A model generated the notes under the pieces. That model ran no database searches and had not been told where the DNA came from. It worked only from the letters and a program-made list of their open reading frames with translations. A program made the translations under genes and the position numbers. This document shows, one piece after another, positions 7,229 through 15,812 of a stretch of 35,052 nucleotides of DNA. Position 1 is the stretch's first letter. Each line of letters begins with the position of its first letter. The stretch is from an uncultured Lachnospiraceae bacterium (GTDB taxonomy: Bacteria; Bacillota; Clostridia; Lachnospirales; Lachnospiraceae), in NCBI GenBank assembly GCA_902778165.1, contig CACYWQ010000019.1:1-35052 (forward strand), given 5' to 3'.

Positions 7229-9691
7229 ATGAAGATAATCGGTAAGATTAAGGGCAATAAGTTCATATTGATGACCGTTATATACCTGGTAATTACGGTA
7301 TGTGTATGTGCGGTCACCTATAAGACATCATACGGTGAAGGAAGCGAAGAGCCTGTGTATGTGGCGGATACGGACTATACGGTTAATTATGCTAATGACG
7401 GGCTCACCCTTAAGGATATAACGCTTGATAAAGGCATATATGCATTTACCATAGCTTATGAGGCCAACGGATTCGCTAATCTTAAGTTTGAATCGGATGC
7501 ACCTGGGGGAACTGTATCATATAATGATGTGCTCTTAACTCCTTATACAGGCTATATGGAGCCGACAATATACGTATATGATGAATCGGCTGACATATCT
7601 GCGGATATACAGGCGGTATATCCGGATATGACGTTTAGGATACTGGCAATCAATATAAGACGTCTTAACAGACAGTCTGCAACTTGTGATGTTGTAAGGT
7701 TACTAATGTTACTGGCGGTACTGTATCTGATATTGTATATAATCCTTAAATACAGGGGATTTACGGTATTAAATCCCAAGGAAAGCAAATCCTACGGGAC
7801 GTTGATCCTGCTATTGACTATCATGGTCATTAGCCTTGCCGGCTTTATTCCGGGGCTAAATAGCGGATTCATAGCAGGCGGCCATGATGTCGAAGCTCAC
7901 ATGGGAAGAATTGCAGCCATTGCAGACGGTCTTACCGGACATATATTCCCTGTCAGGATGTACAGATATTTTGCCAATGATTACGGATATCCCATGGGCA
8001 TATTCTACGGAGACATTCTTCTGTACCCGGAAGCACTGTTGCATATCCTAGGCCTTCCGTTATGGCAGTGTTATGTGGTGTATGCAGCTTTAATAAGCAT
8101 ATTGACCGCAATTATATCTTATAAGTGCTTTGCGGCTATTGCGGGGGATGAGAAGATCGGGATGTTAGCCTGCGGGGCCTACTGCTTATCGCCCTGGAGA
8201 CTTAATGATGTGTATGTAAGAGCGGCAGCAGGTGAATATGCGGCCATGGCATTCCTTCCGCTTATTGCCTTCGGTATATATGCATTGACTCATGTGGTCG
8301 ATAATGACCCTTTGTATAACAAACGCAGAGTCAGAAGATCGGTAATGTGCCTTATACTGGGGTTCACAGGCATTATACATACTCATATGATTACCTGTGT
8401 AATGACGGTGATCTTCACGGCGTTATTCTGCCTTATATATCTTGGCAGACTTATACGTAACCGAAGAATACTGCCTTTGATTGCGGCCGGTGCAGGAACA
8501 TTTATGCTTAATCTTTCGTTTATTGTGCCTTTCGCGGATTATTACTTAAGCGAAGACTACGTTGTTAAGCATTTAAGCGATAAGATCGGTGCGCAGGGAG
8601 CATATATAAGACAGATGATCACTCTTATGGGTGATTATACCGAGATATCTTATCCCACAGGTGATGTATCTGACCTTGTATCCGAAATGCCCCTTAGTGT
8701 GGGACCGCTCCTTGTCATAGTGTTAACGGTGCTTATTGCCACGACGGTATATAGCCTTAAAGTAAATAAAACCTGTCAGGATGGCAGATTAAGCGATGGA
8801 ATAAATTCAGGAAATAAAGACAGAGTAAGCATGGGACTTACACTCAGTGTATTGCTTATTCTCTCCATATGGCTTGCCAGCAGATATTTTCCATACGGAA
8901 CGGGAGAAGGATTCTCACTTACGGCGCTTATATTCGGTAAGGTTCAGTTCCCATGGAGATATCTGGTGATGGTTACACTTATCATGTGTCTGGCAATCAT
9001 CTATGTGTATGATGTTCTTAAATATATTGATAAGGCGTCAGAATCCATAACGCCTAAGAATGAGTCCGACTTAACAGTTCGTAAGAGGACGTCCGTTAAT
9101 CTGCGAGGGTTATTTACAGTAAGTGTCCTTGTTTTGACCATAATACAGGCTTCGGTATTTATCTGCAGGCAGCAGGCGGCCGATAACAAGCATGTTAATG
9201 CCACCAATGTATACGGTGTATACACAGGTCTTATCGATTCGGACATTATGTATTTGCCTGAGGGAATGGATGCGGAAATGCTTAAGGATCGCTTAATATC
9301 CGCTTCATCTGATGATATTCAGATTCAGGATATGGGATTTGACGGAAGGGAGTATACCGTAGGCGTTGTCAATACGTCTGATACAGAGTGTTGGGTTAAG
9401 CTTCCGCTTACATATTATAAGGGTTATAAAGCATATTTATTTGATAGTGATACTGCGTTGGGAGAAGCAGACGGCATAGTACTTACCGGGGCGGATGACC
9501 ACAGGCTTATGATTAAGGCGGCCCCCGGTTATTCGGGAATACTTAATGTCAGGTATAAGGAACCCTGGTATTGGCGATTCAGTGAGGCAATAACGGGTGT
9601 TATGATTGCTCTTTCGGTAATTTATATATTTAGAAGCAGGATGTGGGTAAGCGGTGACAAAGCAGGTAATGAGGATGAAGAACAGAGATAA
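7229..9691 (+). CDS. large polytopic membrane protein, PTPS-related/GT-C-like
   Basis: The protein has 820 aa. An N-terminal membrane segment and a roughly 110-residue extracytoplasmic beta-rich region are followed by many hydrophobic segments and a C-terminal soluble part before a last membrane helix. Around residues 212-290 it has GGHDVEAHMGRI (D220, H224), FPVRM, YGYPMGIFYGDILLYP and, further on, SPWRLND. This fits the family annotated as 6-pyruvoyl-tetrahydropterin-synthase-related membrane proteins, whose fold resembles GT-C glycosyltransferases. A role in transferring a lipid-linked sugar to the polymer handled by its neighbours is inference. Its end overlaps the next gene by 38 nt. Confidence 0.8.
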   Translation: MKIIGKIKGNKFILMTVIYLVITVCVCAVTYKTSYGEGSEEPVYVADTDYTVNYANDGLTLKDITLDKGIYAFTIAYEANGFANLKFESDAPGGTVSYNDVLLTPYTGYMEPTIYVYDESADISADIQAVYPDMTFRILAINIRRLNRQSATCDVVRLLMLLAVLYLILYIILKYRGFTVLNPKESKSYGTLILLLTIMVISLAGFIPGLNSGFIAGGHDVEAHMGRIAAIADGLTGHIFPVRMYRYFANDYGYPMGIFYGDILLYPEALLHILGLPLWQCYVVYAALISILTAIISYKCFAAIAGDEKIGMLACGAYCLSPWRLNDVYVRAAAGEYAAMAFLPLIAFGIYALTHVVDNDPLYNKRRVRRSVMCLILGFTGIIHTHMITCVMTVIFTALFCLIYLGRLIRNRRILPLIAAGAGTFMLNLSFIVPFADYYLSEDYVVKHLSDKIGAQGAYIRQMITLMGDYTEISYPTGDVSDLVSEMPLSVGPLLVIVLTVLIATTVYSLKVNKTCQDGRLSDGINSGNKDRVSMGLTLSVLLILSIWLASRYFPYGTGEGFSLTALIFGKVQFPWRYLVMVTLIMCLAIIYVYDVLKYIDKASESITPKNESDLTVRKRTSVNLRGLFTVSVLVLTIIQASVFICRQQAADNKHVNATNVYGVYTGLIDSDIMYLPEGMDAEMLKDRLISASSDDIQIQDMGFDGREYTVGVVNTSDTECWVKLPLTYYKGYKAYLFDSDTALGEADGIVLTGADDHRLMIKAAPGYSGILNVRYKEPWYWRFSEAITGVMIALSVIYIFRSRMWVSGDKAGNEDEEQR

Positions 9692-10823
9692 GAATCTATC
9701 CGGATATATAATCGGTGCGGCGTTGCTTATGCTTATTATCTTCGTGCCGCTTGGAACGCTTGCGCGTATGTGTTTGCAACGTATCCCGATTACACAGTAC
9801 AGTGAGAATATTCTCGGTAAGTACAAGTTGATCGGATTAAACACAAGATTTACGCAGGCCATAAGCGGCGGTGAATACATGGAATCCAATGAAGTGCTGC
9901 TTGGCAAGGACGGATGGATGTTCTATAAGACCGAAACGGACGGAACACCGCTTCATGATTACATGGGCATTAACAGTTTCTCAGGCGATGAGCTTGCAAG
10001 GGTATACGGCAACTTCTGCGATGTAAGTGAGACGATATATTATCACAGGGTTAAGTTAAGAGCAGAGAAGGGAAGACCTTTATTTTTGCCGGAAAGAGAT
10101 GCGATTGAGAATTCATATGGATTGGCCGTGCTTACGGTACCCAATAAAGAACAGGTATACAGCGCATATATGCCCGATACCGTAGAGAAGATCAGTGACG
10201 GTTCAAGATTAACACAGTTAACTGATTACATAGGTGATAAAGGACAGGGGATTCTTATGATGAACCGGTATGTGCCCCCTTGGACATATACGGATGTAAG
10301 TGATGTATTTAAGTATGCATATGATAAGTATCCTCTATATTATAAGACGGATACTCACTGGACGGATGTCGGAGCATATCTTGCCCTTACCAAGGTTATG
10401 GATACAATTAATGAATCGGATGCATTAAGCGGCAAGACAGGATATATGGGGCAGACAGACAATAAGATGTCTGCAGCCGTACTTGATGATGTGACATTTA
10501 ATGCGGAACCCGGATTTGTGGGGGATTTAACCAAGATCAGTGCCACTTCGGACAGATTCAGTGATATAACATATAGGATTGACGGGGATTCGATTCCCGA
10601 TAAATATAAGACGAATCAGAAGTTATTGATCGTCGGAGATTCATTCGGAGATTCATTACAGCATGTAGCTAAGTATTGCTATGGGGAAGTAAGGTTTCTG
10701 GATATCAAGGAATACAGCGATAAGTTTGAAGATGAGCTTGATACTTATCAGCCGGATCTTGTTATATTCGAATGTGTTGAGCGTTATCTGCCGCGTCTTA
10801 TTAATCTTGAATCCGTAGAATAA
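9654..10823 (+). CDS. AlgJ/AlgX-like SGNH-fold O-acetylation protein
   Basis: Predicted extracytoplasmic protein with one N-terminal membrane anchor (about residues 15-38) and an SGNH-hydrolase-like domain of the AlgJ/AlgX/DHHW type. Visible motifs are KDGWMFY, DTHWTDVGAY (D233, H235) and LLIVGDSFGDS (candidate nucleophile S330). These supply the Ser-His-Asp set that moves acetyl groups in alginate-type systems. With the AlgI-like MBOAT protein it forms a plausible acetylation pair. Start choice is uncertain: GTG 9654 gives 389 aa, while ATG 9669 or 9675 would shorten it by five or seven residues without affecting domains. The target glycan is unknown. Confidence 0.85.
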   Translation: MTKQVMRMKNRDKNLSGYIIGAALLMLIIFVPLGTLARMCLQRIPITQYSENILGKYKLIGLNTRFTQAISGGEYMESNEVLLGKDGWMFYKTETDGTPLHDYMGINSFSGDELARVYGNFCDVSETIYYHRVKLRAEKGRPLFLPERDAIENSYGLAVLTVPNKEQVYSAYMPDTVEKISDGSRLTQLTDYIGDKGQGILMMNRYVPPWTYTDVSDVFKYAYDKYPLYYKTDTHWTDVGAYLALTKVMDTINESDALSGKTGYMGQTDNKMSAAVLDDVTFNAEPGFVGDLTKISATSDRFSDITYRIDGDSIPDKYKTNQKLLIVGDSFGDSLQHVAKYCYGEVRFLDIKEYSDKFEDELDTYQPDLVIFECVERYLPRLINLESVE

Positions 10824-10940
10824 GCAGGGATATACAAGCATAAGGCATGCAATTGATTATTGGTACAAAACCAAGTAGAATTGTTAGTGATCAAATGATA
10901 TTACAATGCATATTATATATAGAAAGGTCGGATCATAAAT
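10824..10940 (+). other. 117-nt gap before the GDP-mannose genes
   Basis: AT-rich. It holds a 5-bp hairpin TTGGT/ACCAA (10860-10874) and a poor promoter-like pair, TTGTTA (10881-10886) with TACAAT (10902-10907) at 15-nt spacing. I cannot say whether transcription restarts here. AGAAAGG upstream of ATG 10941 is a ribosome site. Confidence 0.3.
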
Positions 10941-12257
10941 ATGAACATAGTATTGTTATCCGGCGGTTCGGGCAAGAGACTCTGGCCGCTTAGCAATGAC
11001 GTAAGAAGTAAGCAGTTTATCAAGATTTTCCCTGCAGGCAAGGGCAAGTATGAGTCCATGGTTCAGAGGGTATATCGCCAGATTAAGGAAGCGGATCCTG
11101 AGGCCAACGTAACGATAGCCACATCCAAGACGCAGGTCTCTGCCATACACAATCAGCTCGGAGCCGACGTAGGTATAAGCATAGAACCGTGCAGACGCGA
11201 CACTTTTCCCGCTATAGCACTTGCGACGATGTATCTTATCGATGAACTGGGTGTAAGTCCGGATGAACCTGTGGTTGTATGTCCTGTTGACCCCTATGTT
11301 GATAAGGACTATTTTGAAGCCATTAAGAAGTTATCAGACCTTGCTTCTACAGGTAAGGCCAACCTTACCCTCATGGGTATAGAGCCCACTTATCCCAGCG
11401 AGAAATATGGCTATATTATCCCTAAGGACACGGCTGAAGTCTCTGAAGTAGAGACATTTAAAGAAAAGCCCACGGTGGATGTGGCCAAGGATTATATTGC
11501 AAGAGGAGCGTTATGGAACGGCGGAGTATTTGCCTATAAGCTTAAATACGTTGCCGACAGAGCGCATGAACTCATAGATTTTAATGATTACAGAGATTTG
11601 TTTGCCAAGTACGATACCCTTGAGAAGATTTCCTTTGACTACGCCGTAGTTGAGAAGGAAGATAAGATATCCGTTATGAGATTTAAGGGCCAGTGGAAGG
11701 ATCTGGGTACATGGAATACCCTTACCGAGGCCATGGAAGAGGATATCATCGGCAAGGGTGTGATGAATGATAAATGTAACGGTGTCAATATCATCAACGA
11801 ATTAAACGTACCGATTCTTGCCATGGGCCTTACGGATGTGATCATTTCCGCAAGTCCCGAAGGTATCCTTGTATCGGATAAGGAACAGAGTTCATATATT
11901 AAGCCGTTTGTGGATGAGATGGTCTCTGAAGTGATGTTTGCCGAGAAGAGTTGGGGCAGCTATGAGGTTATCAACATCGAGAAGGAAGCTATGACCATCA
12001 AGGTAACACTTAATCCCGGACATTGCATGAATTATCACAGCCATAAACATCGTAACGAGGTATGGGTAGTAATAGCCGGAGAAGGCAGGACGGTGATCGA
12101 CGGCATGGAACAGAATGTGAAGCCGGGGGATGTGATCACCATGGCGGCAGGTTGTAAGCATATGGTATATGCGGACACCGAACTTAAGTTGATCGAGGTC
12201 CAGCTTGGCAGTGAGATTACGGTTGAGGATAAGGTTAAGCACAGACTTAAGGGCTAG
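10941..12257 (+). CDS. manC: mannose-1-phosphate guanylyltransferase with C-terminal cupin
   Basis: Makes GDP-mannose from mannose-1-phosphate and GTP. The N-terminal nucleotidyltransferase domain carries the signature LSGGSGKRLWPLS (residues 6-18), followed by SKQFIKI, and later EKPTVDVAKDY, GALWNGGVF and FDYAVVEK, all typical of ManC/CpsB. The C-terminal 110 residues form a cupin with HSHKHRNEVW and PGDVITMAAGCKH, as in type II phosphomannose isomerases, so this 438-aa protein could be bifunctional. A separate class I isomerase follows 15 nt downstream, so the cupin's own activity is uncertain. The pair would feed mannose-containing polymers, consistent with the upstream genes. No phosphomannomutase is in the window. 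Confidence 0.93.
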   Translation: MNIVLLSGGSGKRLWPLSNDVRSKQFIKIFPAGKGKYESMVQRVYRQIKEADPEANVTIATSKTQVSAIHNQLGADVGISIEPCRRDTFPAIALATMYLIDELGVSPDEPVVVCPVDPYVDKDYFEAIKKLSDLASTGKANLTLMGIEPTYPSEKYGYIIPKDTAEVSEVETFKEKPTVDVAKDYIARGALWNGGVFAYKLKYVADRAHELIDFNDYRDLFAKYDTLEKISFDYAVVEKEDKISVMRFKGQWKDLGTWNTLTEAMEEDIIGKGVMNDKCNGVNIINELNVPILAMGLTDVIISASPEGILVSDKEQSSYIKPFVDEMVSEVMFAEKSWGSYEVINIEKEAMTIKVTLNPGHCMNYHSHKHRNEVWVVIAGEGRTVIDGMEQNVKPGDVITMAAGCKHMVYADTELKLIEVQLGSEITVEDKVKHRLKG

Positions 12258-12272
12258 TGTGAGGGATTCATA

Positions 12273-13274
12273 TTGAACGTACCTTTTAGATTATCACCTG
12301 CAGGTAAGGACTATCTGTGGGGTGGCATAAGACTTAAGACTGAATATGGTAAAAATATGGACAAGACTCCCCTTGCCGAGACTTGGGAGTGCTCGACTCA
12401 TCCGGACGGACTGTGTATTGTAGCGGACGGTGAGTATAAGGGGGAAACGCTTGTATCCGTGCTTAAGGAGCATCCGGAGTATATAGGCTCTCATCCTGAC
12501 AGGTCCTCTGATGCACCGGGAGAACTGCCGATATTAATTAAGTTTATTGATGCGGCCAAGGATCTCTCTGTCCAGGTGCATCCGGATGATAAGTACGCAT
12601 ACAGGAATGAGAACGGCAGTCGCGGCAAGACCGAAGTGTGGTATGTGTTAGATGCAACTCCTGATGCTAAGCTTGTATACGGACTTGCGCATGATTCTGA
12701 TCCAGACACCATAAGAGAAGCCGTCACAAAGGGAACAATTGCGGAGCATTTGCAGTATGTCCCCATTGCCCAAAACGATGTGTTCTATGTGGAAGCAGGC
12801 ACCATTCATGCCATAGGAGCCGGTGCGCTTATAGCAGAGATACAGGAAAACAGCAATATAACCTACAGACTCTATGATTATGACAGGAAGGATAAGGATG
12901 GCAATACGCGTCCCCTTCACATAGATAAGGCACTTGAAGTGGCCAATCTTAACAGGGCATCTGCCCCGGTTCAGCCCATGCGTGTACTTCGCTATGAACC
13001 AGGAGTAGCCAAAGAATTGCTCTGCCGTTGCAAGTATTTTGAAGTCCATCGAATGCTTGTAAGCGAAGAGACGGGAAAGGGTATAGCTTACAGATCCGAT
13101 TCACTTTCTTTCAGAGTATTACTGTGTATAGACGGCTCCGGCAGCCTGTCTTACAAAGACAACGGAGAATCGACCGAAGTTAACATAACAAAAGGCTCCT
13201 GTGTCTTTATCCCCGCCGATTCCGTCAAAATCAAATTACACGGCAAGTTACAATTATTAGATATATGTGGATAG
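12273..13274 (+). CDS. manA: mannose-6-phosphate isomerase, class I
   Basis: Interconverts fructose-6-phosphate and mannose-6-phosphate at the entry to GDP-mannose synthesis. The protein has 333 aa. Zinc-site motifs of class I isomerases are present: QVHPDD, GKTEVWYVL and AGTIHAIGAGALIAEIQ. LYDYDRKDKDGN and RPLHIDKAL match the family core. The start is TTG 12273, set by GAGGG at 12261-12265 and the family N-terminus (PFRLSPAGKDYLWGG). It lies 15 nt after manC, so they are co-transcribed. The stop codon is the outer edge of a large palindrome. Confidence 0.94.
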   Translation: MNVPFRLSPAGKDYLWGGIRLKTEYGKNMDKTPLAETWECSTHPDGLCIVADGEYKGETLVSVLKEHPEYIGSHPDRSSDAPGELPILIKFIDAAKDLSVQVHPDDKYAYRNENGSRGKTEVWYVLDATPDAKLVYGLAHDSDPDTIREAVTKGTIAEHLQYVPIAQNDVFYVEAGTIHAIGAGALIAEIQENSNITYRLYDYDRKDKDGNTRPLHIDKALEVANLNRASAPVQPMRVLRYEPGVAKELLCRCKYFEVHRMLVSEETGKGIAYRSDSLSFRVLLCIDGSGSLSYKDNGESTEVNITKGSCVFIPADSVKIKLHGKLQLLDICG

Positions 13275-13411
13275 CAAAGCGATCACATATTGCAAAAGCA
13301 GGTAATTTTTTGCCGTCGGTACTTAGTCGTCGTTTTTCAGACGACTTATGTACCGCTACGAGCAAAAACTTAGCGCGAGTGTGCCTGCGTTGTAATATGT
13401 GATCGTTTTGC
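13274..13411. repeat. 138-nt imperfect palindrome between manA and topA
   Basis: The left arm (13274-13302) and right arm (13384-13411) are reverse complements with few mismatches, sharing CGATCACATATT. Further in, TAATTTTTTGC (13303-13313) opposes GCAAAAACTTA (13362-13372). An inner stem pairs CGGTAC...GTCGTC (13317-13331) with GACGAC...GTACCG (13340-13355). It could be a MITE- or REP-like insertion, a folded RNA, or a large terminator-like element. No ORF is visible inside. Confidence 0.75.
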
Positions 13412-13439
13412 ATATGCCGCTTTATGCAAAAAATTGTTC

Positions 13440-13468
13440 TTGCCAACTTTTTTTTCATGGTGTATAGT
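13440..13468 (+). promoter_or_regulatory. sigma-A-type promoter of topA
   Basis: TTGCCA (13440-13445), 17-nt spacer, TATAGT (13463-13468). The start point is predicted near 13474-13475, almost exactly at the first stem of the folded leader. Confidence 0.65.
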
Positions 13469-13472
13469 TGTG

Positions 13473-13555
13473 ACCGTGACCGCACTAGGTCTGAAAGTAC
13501 ATCCGTGTTCTTTCAAACAGACCCTACAACATCCGTGTTGTCGTCACGGTTTTTT
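13473..13555 (+). ncRNA. folded topA leader RNA with terminator-like end
   Basis: ACCGTGAC (13473-13480) pairs with GTCACGGT (13543-13550) and runs into six T's, 16 nt before the topA start codon. The closed interior holds two arms: GGTCTG (13488-13493)/CAGACC (13518-13523), capped by an upper stem, and ACAACA (13526-13531)/TGTTGT (13536-13541). Both arms end in a TCCG (UNCG-type) loop inside the identical 11-mer ACATCCGTGTT (13499-13509 and 13529-13539). It may be an attenuator or a short independent RNA. I do not recognise an Rfam family. Confidence 0.6.
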
Positions 13556-13571
13556 GTATTAGGAGAATGAT

Positions 13572-15644
13572 ATGGCGAAATACTTAGTCATAGTGGAGTC
13601 ACCGACCAAGGTGAAGACCATAGGTAAATTCTTAGGTTCGAATTATAAGGTAATGGCCAGTCAGGGTCATGTAAGAGACCTTCCCAAGTCATCGCTTGGA
13701 ATTGATGTGGACAAAGATTTCGAACCGCACTATATAACGATAAGAGGTAAGGGCGACATATTGGCGGCTCTTCGTAAGGAAGTGGCCAAGGCAGATAAGA
13801 TATATCTTGCAACTGACCCGGACCGCGAGGGAGAAGCTATAAGCTGGCATCTTATTTTCGCGCTTAAGCTTGAGAATAAGTCCGTATATCGTATTACGTT
13901 TAATGAGATCACTAAGAAAGCGGTTGCGGACAGCCTTAAGAATGCCAGAGAGATAGATATGAATCTTGTGGATGCACAGCAGGCAAGACGTTGTCTTGAC
14001 AGAGTTGTGGGTTATAAGATTTCACCGGTACTCTGGGCTAAGGTTAAGAGAGGCCTATCTGCGGGCAGAGTTCAGTCTGTGGCACTCAGAATTGTATGTG
14101 ACAGGGAACAGGAGATAAGTGATTTCATTCCCGAAGAGTATTGGACTATAGATGCGACCTTAGGTGTTAAGGGCAGCAAGAAGACCATATCGGCCAAGTA
14201 TGCCGGAGGTGATGATAAGTCACTTAAGGATAAGGCGGCTGTTGATAAGCTTATGAAAGAGCTTAAGGGCAAGGATATGGAGATAACCGAGGTTAAGAAG
14301 GGCGAGCGAGTTAAGAAGATGCCGCTTCCTTTTACAACCTCAACACTTCAACAGGAAGCCAGTAAGGCGCTTGGATTCTCAACTCAGAAGACCATGCGTA
14401 TTGCGCAGCAGTTATATGAAGGCGTAGATATCAAGGGTCAGGGTACGGTAGGTCTTATATCTTACCTTCGTACCGACAGTACACGTATATCGGATGAAGC
14501 GGAGACGATGGTTCGCTCTTATATCGGAGCGACTTACGGGGATAAGTATATCTCAGAACCCGCTGCTTTGCCCGGAAGCAATAAGAAGATTCAGGATGCA
14601 CACGAGGCAATCCGTCCTACCGACGTGGAAATGACTCCCGTTAAGATTAAGGAAGACTTAAGCCGTGACCAGTTCAGACTCTATCAGCTTATCTGGAAGA
14701 GATTTATAGCCAGTCGCATGGCTCCGGCGGTATATGATACGGTCAGTGTTAAGCTCTCTCTTGCCGGACATCGCTTCAGCGCATCATCAAGTAAGCTTAA
14801 ATTCGACGGTTTCATGAGCGTGTATGTGGATGCCGATGAGACCAAGGAAGAGAATAATTCTTTACTTAACACCATTACCAAGGACACCAAGGTTATAGTG
14901 GATGAATTGCATCCGACGCAGCATTTCACGCAGCCTGCTCCTCATTACACGGAGGCAAGCCTTGTGCATGCGATGGAAGAACTGGGAGTCGGACGCCCTT
15001 CTACTTATGCAACGACGATTACGACCATCCTTGCAAGACGTTATATTGTCAAGGAAGGCAAGAATATATTTGTTACGGAACTTGGCGAGACCGTCAATAA
15101 GATCATGACGGATGCATTCCCTCAGATTGTTGACGTTGATTTCACGGCCAATATGGAGACACTTCTTGACGGTGTGGAAGAGGGCATAGTTAAGTGGAAG
15201 ACCATAATCACGAATTTCTATCCCGATTTAAATGATGCCGTAACTAAGGCTGAGGAAGAGATTGAGAAGGTTGAGATTAAGGACGAACTCTCGGGTGAGA
15301 ACTGTGAACTCTGCGGTCGTCCCATGTATATTAAGTACGGCCCCCACGGAAGATTCCAGGCTTGTTCGGGATTCCCGGAGTGTCGAAATACCAAGCCTTA
15401 TTATGAGAAGATAGGTGTGGCATGTCCTAAGTGCGGCAAGGATGTTGTTATTAAGGCAACCCGTAAGGGCAGAAGATATTACGGATGTATAGATAATCCG
15501 GACTGTGACTTCATGGTATGGCAGAGACCTGCGGGTAAGACATGTCCTAAGTGCGGACAGGAACTGCTTATCAAGGGCAATAAGCTTGTATGTATGGATA
15601 CAGCCTGCGGATACAGCGAGGATAAGCCTGCTTCGCAGGAATAG
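13572..15644 (+). CDS. topA: DNA topoisomerase I (type IA)
   Basis: Relaxes negatively supercoiled DNA by breaking one strand through a 5'-phosphotyrosine. The length of 690 aa is normal for Firmicutes. The TOPRIM domain starts LVIVESPTKVKTIGKFL (Glu9) and holds ATDPDREGEAISWHL. The active-site motif is SYLRTDSTRI with Tyr298. PAPHYTEASLVHAMEELG and GRPSTYATTI are family blocks. The C-terminus has zinc ribbons starting CELCGRPMYI, CPKCGKDVVI and CPKCGQELLI. AGGAGAA precedes the ATG. It has its own promoter and folded leader. In many Clostridia topA is followed by codY and the flagellar operon, as here. Confidence 0.98.
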   Translation: MAKYLVIVESPTKVKTIGKFLGSNYKVMASQGHVRDLPKSSLGIDVDKDFEPHYITIRGKGDILAALRKEVAKADKIYLATDPDREGEAISWHLIFALKLENKSVYRITFNEITKKAVADSLKNAREIDMNLVDAQQARRCLDRVVGYKISPVLWAKVKRGLSAGRVQSVALRIVCDREQEISDFIPEEYWTIDATLGVKGSKKTISAKYAGGDDKSLKDKAAVDKLMKELKGKDMEITEVKKGERVKKMPLPFTTSTLQQEASKALGFSTQKTMRIAQQLYEGVDIKGQGTVGLISYLRTDSTRISDEAETMVRSYIGATYGDKYISEPAALPGSNKKIQDAHEAIRPTDVEMTPVKIKEDLSRDQFRLYQLIWKRFIASRMAPAVYDTVSVKLSLAGHRFSASSSKLKFDGFMSVYVDADETKEENNSLLNTITKDTKVIVDELHPTQHFTQPAPHYTEASLVHAMEELGVGRPSTYATTITTILARRYIVKEGKNIFVTELGETVNKIMTDAFPQIVDVDFTANMETLLDGVEEGIVKWKTIITNFYPDLNDAVTKAEEEIEKVEIKDELSGENCELCGRPMYIKYGPHGRFQACSGFPECRNTKPYYEKIGVACPKCGKDVVIKATRKGRRYYGCIDNPDCDFMVWQRPAGKTCPKCGQELLIKGNKLVCMDTACGYSEDKPASQE

Positions 15645-15699
15645 TTTTTGGTTATTATGGAATTCTCTGCTTTTTGTAGACTAATGTTCAAATAATCGG

Positions 15700-15734
15700 A
15701 ATTGTCAAAAAAATATTGAAATTATCAGAAAAAT
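15700..15734 (+). promoter_or_regulatory. two CodY-box-like sites at the codY promoter
   Basis: Against the established consensus AATTTTCWGAAAATT, AATTATCAGAAAAAT (15720-15734) matches 13 of 15 and AATTGTCAAAAAAAT (15700-15714) matches 12 of 15. The first overlaps the last two bases of the -35 and most of the spacer of the codY promoter, a position suited to autorepression. Confidence 0.6.
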
Positions 15735-15770
15735 ATGATATTATACCCCTATACGCGCAGTATGGGGGTA
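15716..15770 (+). promoter_or_regulatory. codY promoter and 5'-UTR hairpin
   Basis: TTGAAA (15716-15721), 17-nt spacer, TATTAT (15739-15744). A hairpin follows: TACCCCTATAC (15744-15754) with GTATGGGGGTA (15760-15770), 11 bp including one G-T pair. An in-frame ATG at 15735 lies within the promoter and so cannot be the codY start. Confidence 0.65.
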
Positions 15771-15812
15771 TTTGCGCGTTATAAGAAGGTGTATAGCGAA
15801 AACGGAGGGACT

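Noticed and set aside
13231-13485. 84-codon minus-strand frame over the manA-topA gap
   Set aside because: It runs through the palindrome and topA leader with no ribosome site or conserved motif.
15735-15812. N-terminal 26-codon extension of codY
   Set aside because: It would start within the -35/-10 region of the codY promoter and lacks a ribosome site; family proteins begin at 15813.
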